Shown: piece after piece, positions 17,776-26,809 of the stretch
How positions within the stretch are numbered: position 1 is the first letter of the stretch
How the letters are laid out: each line of letters starts with the position of its first letter
Assembly (NCBI GenBank): GCA_003427395.1
Contig: BFEA01000001.1
Span: 6,047,648 to 6,075,860, forward strand
Reading direction: 5' to 3'
DNA: 28,213 nucleotides
Origin: Chara braunii
Lineage: Eukaryota > Streptophyta > Charophyceae > Charales > Characeae
Notes under the pieces: model-generated
Seen by the model: only the letters and a program-made list of their open reading frames with translations
The model's database searches: none
Told to the model about the DNA's origin: nothing
Translations under genes and position numbers: made by a program

Positions 17776-18368
17776 TCGAAGATGGATCAACCATTCAAAG
17801 TCGATGATGATGTGCTTGTCATCGCGTGCCACTTACAGCTCGAAGTGGATACACTTCGCAAGTTTCGGCGTCGCTTCTTTGACCATGCCGCATTATTCAG
17901 GCTGTCGGTTCTCCTACGGCTTCTAGCCCGGTCAGCTTCCGTGTGAAGCTGCCCGACTACCTACGCTTGGGTCGTATGCACGATATCTACCATGTCTCGT
18001 TACTGCGTCCTTACCACAGACCGTCTGAGCATTTCGCTGGACGACCATACGAGTGCCCTCCAACCATCATGGTGGACAACCATGAGGAGTTTCTCGTTCA
18101 AGACATCATTGGTCGCCGAGTCACCGACGACAACCCTCCTCACGTCGAGTATCTCGTACGTTGGAACGGTTGCGAGCCCCTCGAGCACTTGCAGCACACT
18201 CATATGTTTGTGCGTGTCTATGACCGTGCTCGTCGTGTTGGGTTGACTGCTCCTCCTCAGCCCACTGACCCTCTTCCTTCTCCCTCGGCCGAGGAGACCA
18301 CTGAAGTCAAGCCTGCTCCATCTGTGGCAGACGTTCAGCAGCAGTCGGATGCTTCTGAGCGTCCATAG
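17776..18368 (+). pseudogene. Integrase C-terminus and damaged chromodomain (element 2)
   Basis: MDQPFKVDDDVLV starts the integrase C-terminal region. One base is missing near 17880 (FFDHA instead of FFGPC), and the following frame carries SPVSFRVKLPDYLR, DIYHVSLLRPYH and the chromodomain start PPHVEYLVRWNG (18136-18171). Against elements 1 and 3 a net 21 nt is missing right after this, deleting the YP-EEATW segment with one of the conserved aromatic residues. A proline-rich tail ends at 18368. The chromodomain is therefore unlikely to fold or bind methyl-lysine. Confidence 0.8.
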
Positions 18369-18484
18369 CGCACTCGTCGCCGTTCTGGTCGATAAGACGA
18401 TTGACTCTGACTTATCTTCCCGCGTCTTTGACTTCTCAGTACTCCATTCACTCCAGTTTTGTCACTTCAGCTCGTCGACGTTGC
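18369..18484 (+). other. Element 2 start of 3' noncoding region
   Basis: The sequence aligns with 25388-25465 of element 3 (CGTCTTTGACTTCTCAGTAC; CAGCTCGTCGACGTTGC) up to about 18485. There element 2 departs into a repeat-rich insertion and the family sequence resumes near 18935. Confidence 0.7.
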
Positions 18485-18930
18485 ACAAGCGGTTATCGGG
18501 TAGCTGAAAATTCAGGAATGAAAATTCTGAAGTGAGAGTTTTGGGCAGTTTGAAAATCCTGAATGGTCCTGAAGTGGTGAAAGGTCCAAAGACTCTTAAA
18601 ACCACCTGTTTAGGCAGGCTGCATCCTGAAGTGGTCAAGTGAGAGTTTTGGGCAGTCTGAAAATCCCGAATGGTCCTGAAGTGGTGAAAGGTCCAAAGAC
18701 CATGAAAAACACCCTTCACCACTTGAGGATGCAGCCTGCCTAAACAGGTGGTTTTCAGGGTCTTCGGAGTTTTCACCACTTCAGGACCATTCAGGATTTT
18801 CAGACCTAAATGGTCCTGAAGTGATGAAAGGTTCGAAGGCCCTGAAAACCACCTGTTTGGGCAGGCTGCATCCTGAAGTGGTGAAGGGTGTCCTGAAGTG
18901 GTGATGAAAAATACTATTGTTGTTAACCTT
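18485..18930. mobile_element. Foldback repeat block inserted in element 2
   Basis: About 440 bp absent from elements 1 and 3. It is built from repeated words: CTGAAGTGGTGAAAGG (several copies, both strands), CTGAAAATCCTGAATGG and CCTGTTTAGGCAGGCTGCAT (18606, 18851 direct; about 18728 inverted). A 183-bp hairpin (18709-18891) forms its right part. It looks like a foldback-type or MITE insertion, but ends and target duplication were not resolved, and it partly replaces family sequence. Confidence 0.6.
18709..18891. repeat. 183-bp near-perfect hairpin
   Basis: Left arm 18709-18791 and right arm 18809-18891 pair over 83 bp with about 7 mismatches and a 17-nt loop (18792-18808). The left arm starts ACACCCTTCACCACTTGAGG. 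Transcribed from either side it would give a long double-stranded RNA suitable for Dicer-type processing. Confidence 0.9.
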
Positions 18931-19893
18931 CTCTCCTCTGCCTACTTCTGACGTCGTCACTCTCTTACCACCTTACCTTGTATAGTACCCTGGTTGTGTC
19001 GCATGATGGTCTCCCTTCGCCGGGTTCCTCTGAGCTGGGCTCTCCCTTGGTATACGCATAGGCATCGGGACCGTAGCATTGCCCTGGCTTCCCAACTTAC
19101 GGATCTAGCTCTAACTTCCCTCAGTTTATGACTCATTTGCATGATTCCCTCACCCTTCGTTTTTTCTACCCTTTGCAGGCCCTCACGCCCTAGTTAGGCA
19201 GCCTTGCATGATTTATCTAGGTGCACCTAGTATACCAGGCTCCCTTATTCCCTTGCATGGTCGACCCTCCATAGTGGTCCCCTTTAGTCGAGCATTACCC
19301 GCCCTGATGGTCTATCTGTTAGGGTCATTGGTTCTATTTGCTCTTAGTTCCCCACCCTCGTTGAGCCTGATGACATGTGTCTCCCTGTCATTATCTGTGG
19401 ATGCGCTTAGGAGTTTATCGACCCCTAGGCTGCATCTGCCACCCTCAGAGACCATCCCACCCTGTGGTTTGCGACAACTCCTCCTGTGACATATGGTTGT
19501 CTTGTTGTTGCTTTGTTGCTCTCAGACTGAGGTTACTGCCTCTAACATTTCTAGGATTTAGTTGTTTTTGCTTTTGCTGTTCTTAGGACTTACATACTGG
19601 TCAGTTGTTTCCAGACTGAGGCTACTGCCTCCAACTTTCTAGGATTTACTTGTCATTACTTTCTGCTTTCCTATGAATGTATACTAGTTAGTTGCTTTTG
19701 CTTTCACTTAGGCTGTTAGCTGTGACATTTGCCGGGTTTTGTGACATTTTCTATCCTAGGTTGCATCGCATGGACTCAACATGGAGCTTGCTCTGCATCC
19801 TAGACTACTCAGGTTTTCTTTTTCTTTGGTAGAGTTTCGCTTCTTGGAGGAAGCGTGCTTGTATCTAGACGATCCATCACGGGCCGAGGATCG
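18931..19893 (+). other. Element 2 rest of 3' noncoding region
   Basis: Collinear with 25545-26500 and with the reverse complement of 9027-9990. Includes the two-unit repeat marked by AGACTGAGG at 19524 and 19613 (period 89). No conserved ORF. Confidence 0.75.
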
Positions 19894-20207
19894 AGTAGCG
19901 GACCTCTGGTTGGCTTGTGAGACCAGCCCCTTGGCCTGTTCTGACATGCCTGTGTTGTATTCGGGGTAGTCGAATCCAGGTCGGTACCTCCGTCGGTACC
20001 AGCCAGTCTAGTCTAGTCCAGTCAGTCCACTAGGGTATACCCCAGCTAGAGTCAGAGTCTGTACTTTGGATCATTCTACATTCGCACAGTTTGGAGCACG
20101 TGCACTGGAGTCTGCGTGGGAGCTGCGTTGTGCCATCTTGCTCCACTCTCAGCCTCCATCTCCATCTCTATCCCAGACGGAGCACCTCATCAGTTGGGTC
20201 CACCACA
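19894..20207 (+). repeat. LTR B: 3' LTR of element 2 (314 bp)
   Basis: Starts at AGTAGCGGACC (first base changed from the family TG) and ends GGTCCACCACA. Contains GGGTATACCC (20033-20042) and CTAGT/CCAGT pentamers near 20005-20030. The DNA after it (AAGAGAATTC) is not family sequence, so 20207 is the true end. Confidence 0.85.
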
Positions 20208-20273
20208 AAGAGAATTCAATTTTTGAAGAAATAGGAAATTTAAATATAAAAAAAAAACAAAAAGAAGAAAAAC

Positions 20274-20610
20274 AGAAAAAAATTTGAGTTTGGGGGGAAG
20301 GGGATGAAAAAATGAAGAAGGAAAAGAGAAATAGGTGAGAAAGAGAAAAAGATGGAAATGGAAGGTGGGGGGATGATGGGGTTGTAGTTGGGGGAGATGA
20401 GGGTGAGAGAATGGGAGAGAAGGATATGGAAAAGGTGGAGATTAGTAGATGAGATTAGTAGAAGGATGGTGAGTGGGGAGGAGAGGAGAGAAAAAAAGTT
20501 GTGAAAGATGAGTGAAGAGGGAGGTAGGAGGAGGGAGTAGTGGTAGGGTTAGAAAGGATGATTAGATGATGGGTGGGAGAGAAAGGGGTTGGGGGAGAGT
20601 AGGTTAGTGG
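20274..20610 (+). other. 337-nt tract with no cytosine
   Basis: Not one C occurs from 20274 to 20610. The + strand is G- and A-rich with some T and many GGGG runs. It lies between the end of element 2 and the leader of element 1. It has no ORF of interest and is not a simple tandem repeat. Confidence 0.97.
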
Positions 20611-21065
20611 CTAGGATGGTGATACCAAGGTCTTGGGAGGCCAAGAGCAGAGCACTACCAAGATCCACAGGATCTTGGCCTTCAAGATGCTGCTGGCCTG
20701 ATGTCACTGCAAATAAAAAAAAATCTGGGGTGGGCTGAGATCTTGATCAGCCACCCAGATGTCTCTGTAGTGCAGCCCCCTGGCCAGGGGGGTCTTCAAG
20801 ATCCACAGCAAGCTGCCACGTGGCATTGCATATAGGTACCAGATACCAGCCACGTGCGTGGGCGGCAGCACCCATGACAACCCGGGGGGAGGGGGGGGGG
20901 AGCAAATAGCTGTCTTGCCGCACACTGCTCACCACTCGCCGACGGCGGGGGGGGGGGGTTAATAGCTGCCGTGGCACTTCTTCAACACCAGTGAGCCACG
21001 GTATCAGCCCAGATTGCGGCTTTGGCCACAGCGAGCCACGGTATCAGCCCAGATTTACCGTTCCC
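20611..21065 (-). other. Element 1 leader region downstream of the PBS
   Basis: Noncoding in the minus direction from the PBS. Contains a 40-bp tandem duplication (AATCTGGGCTGATACCGTGG in minus sense, near 21055 and 21012), a perfect 9-bp stem (20656-20664 / 20668-20676, CCAAGATCC/GGATCTTGG), and G runs at about 20884-20900 and 20945-20958. Gag coding sequence would be expected beyond it but is not present. Confidence 0.55.
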
Positions 21066-21077
21066 GCTCTGATACCA
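21066..21077 (-). promoter_or_regulatory. Primer-binding site, initiator tRNA-Met type
   Basis: Minus strand TGGTATCAGAGC, one base downstream of the 5' LTR end at 21079. This 12-mer is the usual primer site of plant LTR retrotransposons, complementary to the 3' end of initiator tRNA-Met. It fixes the orientation of element 1 and the LTR boundary. Confidence 0.9.
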
Positions 21078-21078
21078 A

Positions 21079-21396
21079 TGTGGCGGACCCACCGGGTGAG
21101 GTGCTCCGCCAGGGATAGAGATGGAGATGGAGGATGAGGGTGGAGCAAGATGGCACAGCACAGCTCCCACGCAGACTCCAGCGCACGTAATACAAACCGT
21201 GCGAATGTAGAATGCCCCAAAAATGGCAAAAATACAGATTCTGGCTGGGGTATACCCTAGCGGACTGACTGGACTGGACTGGACTGGCTGGTACCGACAG
21301 AGGTACCAGCCTGGACTGGACTACCCCGAATACAACACAGGCCTGTGAGAACAGGCCAAGGGACTGGTCTCACAGGCCAACCAGAAGTCCGCTACA
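21079..21396 (-). repeat. LTR C: 5' LTR of element 1 (318 bp)
   Basis: In element sense it starts TGTAGCGGACTTC (21396) and ends GGGTCCGCCACA (21079). The PBS follows directly. It has the conserved hairpin arms (21340-21350 / 21368-21378) and GGGTATACCC (21248-21257), plus a GGACT pentamer run near 21260-21285. It is the best reference for LTR limits in this family. Confidence 0.9.
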
Positions 21397-21401
21397 CTCG
21401 G
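21397..21401. repeat. Target-site duplication CTCGG, right copy (element 1)
   Basis: CTCGG follows the outer edge of LTR C, matching 8713-8717 at the outer edge of LTR A. Confidence 0.65.
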
Positions 21402-21806
21402 ATATCCATGATTGGCCGCTTTTACTAGGTATTTACTGTGGGGTCCACCCCTAAGGCATGGAAAGTTGGAATTCATATTTCATTTCTGAAAACATGTGGC
21501 ATGATTCCATGTGACACGATAAAGGTTCCTTTCTTGCACTATCTATAACACCTGAGGAGATATCATCCCTTTTCCGCGAGGCTGAACTGGTCTTATCCCT
21601 AGACGACTCAGTGGATCGGAAGGTCTAAAAGAAAAGTTGGAAGTTATCTACAGGTAAAAACAATCTGACCTGGTAGCATGTGTTATGATGGCTTTTGTGG
21701 GGCCAGACATTTACTTCAGAGGGGTCACAACTGTCAGTACTGCCCATGCCATAGTGCCCTATTGCTGCTAAGTTTTGCTCACGGAGCATGAACCTAAACC
21801 GCTTGG
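21402..21806. other. Unassigned right flank of element 1
   Basis: Mixed-composition DNA that would have been continuous with 8225-8712 before the insertion. A 61-residue minus-strand frame (21625-21810) has no recognised motif. Confidence 0.4.
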
Positions 21807-22366
21807 TCACCAGGTTCTTCTTTTTGAAGCACAGTGCCAGGTGGGACTCCCAGTAAATGAGGGTGCATCATGATCCCTGCTGTTGCCACTTGGTCTCCCC
21901 CTCATTAACAGGTACACTGCTGTCCATCTCAACTTTCTTCTTCTGAAAGTCTCCAAGTCTGGTCCGTGTCCTTTTCCCAGCATTGCCAACCCTTCATCTA
22001 CTATCGCTTGACATTTTGCTCGGGACCCATAATGACATGCCCATGGAACATTACCGCTAGCAACAGACGACTGTTCCGAACAGTCTGTACACTCTGCCAT
22101 GCCCTCCTCTCCGTTTCTTTATCCCTCTGCTCTGCTCTCGTACTGTCTTCGCCCGAATAGAATGGCATTGTCCAGTCGTTATCACTGCATGTGGACTGAA
22201 AGTTGCCCAAAATATCGCTGCCATGACCGGGCGTTCTATTTGGGTGAAGACGATAGCAGTGCCTTCCTCCAGTCACTCTATTGTGAGGCATTGCAACATC
22301 CTGCCAGTTTGCCAAATGTGTGTGGGAGCAACTGGTGCTGTACCTTTTGTTGAGCAGTGCCCTCAT
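21807..22366 (-). pseudogene. Possible KDZ-type transposase remnant, two overlapping frames
   Basis: The frame at 22001-22366 (121 residues) ends with SRLLLAVMFHGHVIMG. A hydrophobic LLxAVxxHG segment preceded by GNFQS resembles the TG(L/V)..A.C.HG and DGNF-type motifs of Kyakuja-Dileera-Zisupton transposases. The expected cysteine before HG and the acidic residues of the catalytic site are not certain. A second frame (21807-22100), basic and without recognised motif, follows with a shift. The identification is weak; it could equally be an unrelated decayed gene or chance. Confidence 0.2.
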
Positions 22367-24705
22367 ACACTCGCCCCTGACCCCCCTGCTTCTGTCATCA
22401 TTTTGGGCAGTCAGTTCTAGGACAGGACTTCCAGCAGCTGTGATGTGTGAGAATCAAGTATTTCTCTAAATAGAACTTCGAGATACGATGATGGCTCAGA
22501 AAACGGAAATTGAAGGAAATGGAGGTAGTTCTTTTTTGGACGAGTCTTTCAGAAAGTCACAGACGGACTGTCCATAATGCTCAACACTGTTGCGGTTGTT
22601 GACAACTGGCCTTGTCTTGTCCAGTCAGAGACGTTCCCATTTGGTAGAATTCCCATAGAAATGCAACCATGACGGCATACTCACAGTAGGACTTTTTCCG
22701 CTCCTCTGTTGACGTAAGCGCGGTCAGGTGCTTCCAGGCCGAGGCCAAAAAGCGGTCATATAAATCGAGGACAGTCCTTGTTTGTGTATGCCATTAGTAT
22801 CATAAGTTAGATGTAAGAGAGGCAAGTGGTCACCAGCCCGCATTCCGTACGAGTTCCTGCATTGAGGCCTTGCTGCACTACTCTCAACATGCACAAAAGA
22901 CAAAAATCATGGTGGTGTATCTTTCCATGTTCTAGCAGAAGATTCCCTCTCGTTTTGCACATTTTGAGAGTAGTGGGGAGAGGCCCTTGTTCTTTCTTCT
23001 GACCATCATCCAGCGTGCATTGGTCCCACTTTCAGGGCTGATCTCTGGGTCTCATGTCTTATTTGCATTTGTTTTCCATCCTTTTCTTTTTGAGTTGCAT
23101 AAATTATGCTCCTCTTCTATTGTACACTGTGTCTTTTCGTGTCGCCTTTCTCTGCCAGTCCACTATCACAGTGGTCAGTCCAGTGCAGGCGGAAGGGAAC
23201 ACTATGAAGGTGCTGGCCAAGCAACTTACAGGAAAAATCGCTAGAGACATCGCATAAGAACCCAGCACGAAGGAAACAAGGGCTCATTTTCTGTAAATGG
23301 GAAAAGGGCATGAACACATCACCTCTGTTTGGAAATGCAGAAAATCACACAATCAGAGGCACAAGTTGATCCCACTGTGCGTGGAACCACACTCTCATTC
23401 ACTCCCATTCATGTATGAGGGAAGCTGGGCCCGTTTTCCAGCAGGTGCAGCTCCCCAACAGTAGATGGAGCGGCCTGAGGCGCCTTGTAGGGGGGCTGTT
23501 CTTACCAACCCCCTCTAGTAGGGGCCGTTGGCCATTTCTGTGAAAAGACAAAGAAAAAGAGAATGTCCTTGGAGGAACCAAGGAGTAATCAATGGTGCTT
23601 GGCTTCGGGCATTTGGCGAAATGAATCATGCAGGGTTCCATAAATTGGGTGATTCAGAAAAAAAAAGGACCAACGCTGTTGGATGCACCGTGGCCAGGCC
23701 AATGATCACAGTCTAGTACGGAGAAAAAACAAGCTCACCCTAAAGGAGATATCAATAAACGCAAACTCGGCCGCAGCGCCTCTCTACTCGAAGTACCCTT
23801 GATTCAAAATCGCCGCCACCACCGAATCTGCTTGAATCGTTCTTCAGAGTACAACAAGCACTCAATGTCTCCTCCAATCCTCCTCCCACCCCAGTTCACC
23901 TGAATTGGAGTAGTGCGCTTACCGCTAAGAGCATTTTGATTCGGGCCTGAGCAGGTAGCTAAAGCGGCAGGCCACTTTGAAAAGGTGCAGTTGCAGGCTC
24001 GCGAGTCTGGGAACTTCAAGGTAACTTTGTCAACTTAGGCTCGTGGGAACTGGTGGTGAATGAGGGATCTGAAGAGGCCTTGGCAGGGCTACGACTTGCG
24101 AGAATGTTGTTCTGAGACGGGACACTGGCCCTGGTTGTGAGCAGGCTATGAATGCCCACCAACAGATGGAGCCTAAGCCATGCTGTGGAAAAACAACTAA
24201 AGAATGCCCAAGAATTTGCAGGTGTCCGAGTGCATCATCTGTATCTGCACCTTAATGTGTGGATGCCCAGGTATATGTGTGGCCATGTTTATTTTGTCCT
24301 TTGAAACATACATGGCTAGTTTGTTCTTCACCCTTCCCAAATTTTCAGAGACTCTAAGTTGTGGGCCCCGGGACTCCTGTCAAGGTGTCAAGGTAGGTCA
24401 CTCCAGTTTTTCCTAGCGCGATTACCAAGAAAAGAGTCACCTGGGATGGGACTGCTGCAGCAGCGCAAGCTGTGCACGCTTCGCAGGTGAGTTCTGTGAG
24501 GGCTTGCTCCACTGGGGCACTGCATGAACAGCTCACTTTGTATTAGCTCTGGTTCTTCTAGTTTGCTTGCAGCAGCAGTATAGATATGGTGCTTGATGGC
24601 TCTTGATGAGTCCATTTCTGTCCATTATTCAATGCCGCTTTTGGAAAGCACCTGGATGACTCTGGATGACTTCATATCCCCATACAGATCATGAATCGGT
24701 GCCAC
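22367..24705. other. Unassigned unique-looking DNA
   Basis: Balanced composition, no long ORF, no microsatellite. Frames of 60-85 residues exist on both strands, but I recognise no domain, splice pattern or RNA gene. It may hold exons or introns of a host gene that cannot be called by eye. An inverted pair CTACTCTCAA/TTGAGAGTAG lies at about 22876 and 22967. Confidence 0.4.
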
Positions 24706-24742
24706 TGGCATGTCAAGGTGCGGTCTGACCAATGCATCCGGA

Positions 24743-25387
24743 TCTTCATTCAAAGTCGGTGATGCTGTGCTTATCAACGCTCGCCACTTACAGCTCAAAG
24801 CGGACACGCTTCGCAAGTTTCGGCGTCGCTTCTTTGGCCCATGCCGCATTCTCCAGGCCATCGGTTCTGATGCGGCATCTAGCCCGGTCAGCTTCCGTGT
24901 GAAGTTGCCCGACTACCTACGCCAGGCTCGTGTGCACGATGTTTACCACATCTCGTTACTGCGTCCCTACCGCAGACCGTCTGAGCGTTTCGTTGACGTC
25001 GGACGACCATAGGAGGGCCCTCCACCCATCATGGTGGACGGCCACGAGAAGTTCCTCGTTTCAGCCATCATTGGTCGCCAAGTCACCGACAACAACCCTC
25101 CCCACGTGGAGTATCTCGTACGTTGGAAGGGTTACCCTAATGAGGAGGCTACCTGGGAGCCCCTCGAGCACTTGCAGCACGCTCGCATGCTGGTGCGTGC
25201 CTATGACCGTCCTCGCCGTGCTGGATTGACTGCTCCTCCTCAGCCCACTGACCCTCCTCCTTCTCCCTCGGTTGAGGAGACCGTTGAAGTCGAGCCTGCT
25301 CCATCTGAGGCAGACCTTCAGCAGCAGCCGGATGCTTCTGAGCGTCCACAATGCACTTGTCGTCATCCTGCTCGATACGACGATTGA
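24743..25387 (+). pseudogene. Integrase C-terminus plus chromodomain (element 3)
   Basis: One frame with a single stop at 25010-25012. FKVGDAVLINARHLQL, FRRRFFGPCRILQAI and DVYHISLLRPYRRPSERF form the integrase C-terminal region. After a 6-nt insertion and the TAG (TAC in relatives), IMVDGHEKFLV leads to the chromodomain VEYLVRWKGYPNEEATWEPL (within 25096-25190), complete with its aromatic residues, then a proline-rich tail. The ATG at 24710 lies in DNA that is only weakly family-like, so the true start was upstream in the lost polyprotein. Confidence 0.85.
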
Positions 25388-26500
25388 CTTTGACTTCTCT
25401 TCCCACGTCTTTGACTTCTCAGTACTCCATCCACACCAGTTTTGCTATTTCAGCTCGTCGACGTTGCGGCTCTTCCTCGACGGCATTTCGGACTTCTCAT
25501 CATGGACGTCATCGACAGCTTCCTGGACTTCGTCACAATCAGCTCTGCCTTCTTCAGACATCGTCACTCTCTTATCACTTTACCCTGTACAGTACCCTGG
25601 TTGTGTCGCATGATGGTCTCCCTTCGCCGGGTTCCTCTAAGTTGGGCTCTCCCTTGGTATACGCATAGGCATCGGGAACGTAGTTTTGCCTTGGCTTCCT
25701 AGCTTACGGATCCAGCTTCAACTTCCCCTATCTTAGGTGTCATTTGCATGATTCCCTTACCCATCACTTTTTCTACCCTCTGTCCGCCCTTACGCCCTAG
25801 TTAGGCAGCCTCGCATGCTTCATCTAGGTGCGCCCAGCATACCAGACTCCCTTGTTCCCTTGCATGGTCGACCCTCCATAGCGGTCACCCCTTTAGTCGA
25901 GCATTACCCGCCCTGATGGTCTATCTGTTAGGGTCATTGGTTCTGTTCACTCCCAGTTCCCTACCCTCATTGAGCTTGATGACATGTGTCCCCCTGTCAT
26001 TTATATGTGGATGTCCTTAGAAGTTTATCGACCCCTAGGCTGCATTCGCCACCCTCGGAGACCATCCCACCCTTTGGTTGCGACACACTCCTCCTGTGAC
26101 ATATGGTTGTCTTGTTGTTACTTTGTTGCTCTCAGACTGAGGCTACTGCCTCTGACATTCTGGGGTTTAGTTGTTTTTGCTTTTGCTGTTCTTAGGACTT
26201 ATACACCAGTCAGTTGTTTCCAGACTGAGGCTACCGCCTCCAACATTATAGGGTTTAGTTGTTATTACTTTCTGTTTTCCTAGGACATCTATGCTAGTTA
26301 TTTGCTTCTGCTTTTACTTAGGCTGTTAGTTATGACATTGTTGTTTTCGTGACATTTTCTATCCTAGGTTGCATCGCATGGACTCAACATAGAGCTTGCT
26401 CCGCATCCTAGACTACTCAGGTTTTCTTTTCTTTGCTAGAGTTTCGCTTCTTGGCGGAAGCGTGCTTGTATCTATGTGATTCATCACAGGCTGAGGATCG
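25388..26500 (+). other. Element 3 long 3' noncoding region
   Basis: The uninterrupted version of this family region (1.1 kb), useful as the reference for the insertion in element 2. The two-unit repeat is marked by AGACTGAGG at 26134 and 26222 (period 88). It ends GGCTGAGGATCG before the LTR, a possible weak polypurine tract. Confidence 0.75.
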
Positions 26501-26809
26501 TGTAGCGGACCTCTGGTTGGCCTGTGAGACCAGCCCCTTGGCCTGTTCTCACAGGCCTATGTTGTATTCGGGGTAGTCCAGTCCAGGCCGGTGCCTCTGT
26601 CGGTACGAGCCAGTCCAGTCCAGTTGCATCACTCCGCTCGGGTATACCCCAGCTGATGTTTGTTTTCCGATTCATTCTACATTCGCACATCTTGGAGTAC
26701 GTGCGTTGGAGTCTCGCGTGGGAGCTGCGTTGTGCCATCTCGCTCCCCCTTCATCCTCCATCTCCATCTCTGTCCCAGGCAGAGCACCACACCTGGTGGG
26801 TCCGCCACA
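26501..26809 (+). repeat. LTR D: 3' LTR of element 3 (309 bp)
   Basis: TGTAGCGGACC at the start, GGTCCGCCACA at the end. Hairpin arms at 26519-26529 and 26547-26557; GGGTATACCC at 26640-26649. Confidence 0.9.

Larger units (their letters stand above)
13880..20207 (+). mobile_element. Element 2: 5'-truncated Ty3/gypsy chromovirus, plus strand
   Basis: Order: gag zinc knuckle, protease, RT, RNase H, integrase, chromodomain, noncoding region, 3' LTR (19894-20207). No 5' LTR, PBS or N-terminal gag is seen; the copy begins abruptly next to the antisense RNase H fragment of element 1. Its 3' half is an inverted copy of 8718-12078. Multiple frameshifts, stops and in-frame deletions remove catalytic residues, so it is inactive. 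The truncation could come from deletion after nesting, inverted-repeat recombination, or misassembly near the gap. Confidence 0.8.
8718..21396 (-). mobile_element. Element 1: Ty3/gypsy chromovirus, minus strand, with nested insertions
   Basis: The 5' LTR is 21079-21396 and the 3' LTR 8718-9026, both in minus orientation, with CTCGG on both outer sides. The PBS abuts the 5' LTR. Pol remnants in minus order are RNase H (13866-13747 and 12078-11928), integrase (11709-10829) and chromodomain (about 10443-10349). The span is 12.7 kb because a hAT-like insertion (12079-13746) and a 6.3-kb plus-strand relative (about 13880-20207) lie inside. Gag, protease and RT of this copy are missing, so it cannot be autonomous. 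LTR divergence is on the order of 10% by eye, so insertion is old. The single-element reading is inference from LTR polarity, PBS and duplication. Confidence 0.6.
24706..26809 (+). mobile_element. Element 3: 3' end of a third chromovirus copy, plus strand
   Basis: Family homology begins near 24706-24745 inside the integrase C-terminal region and runs through chromodomain, noncoding region and LTR D to 26809. Everything upstream is absent, so the copy is 5'-truncated. Its outer right flank begins CCCTTGACAA. Confidence 0.85.
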
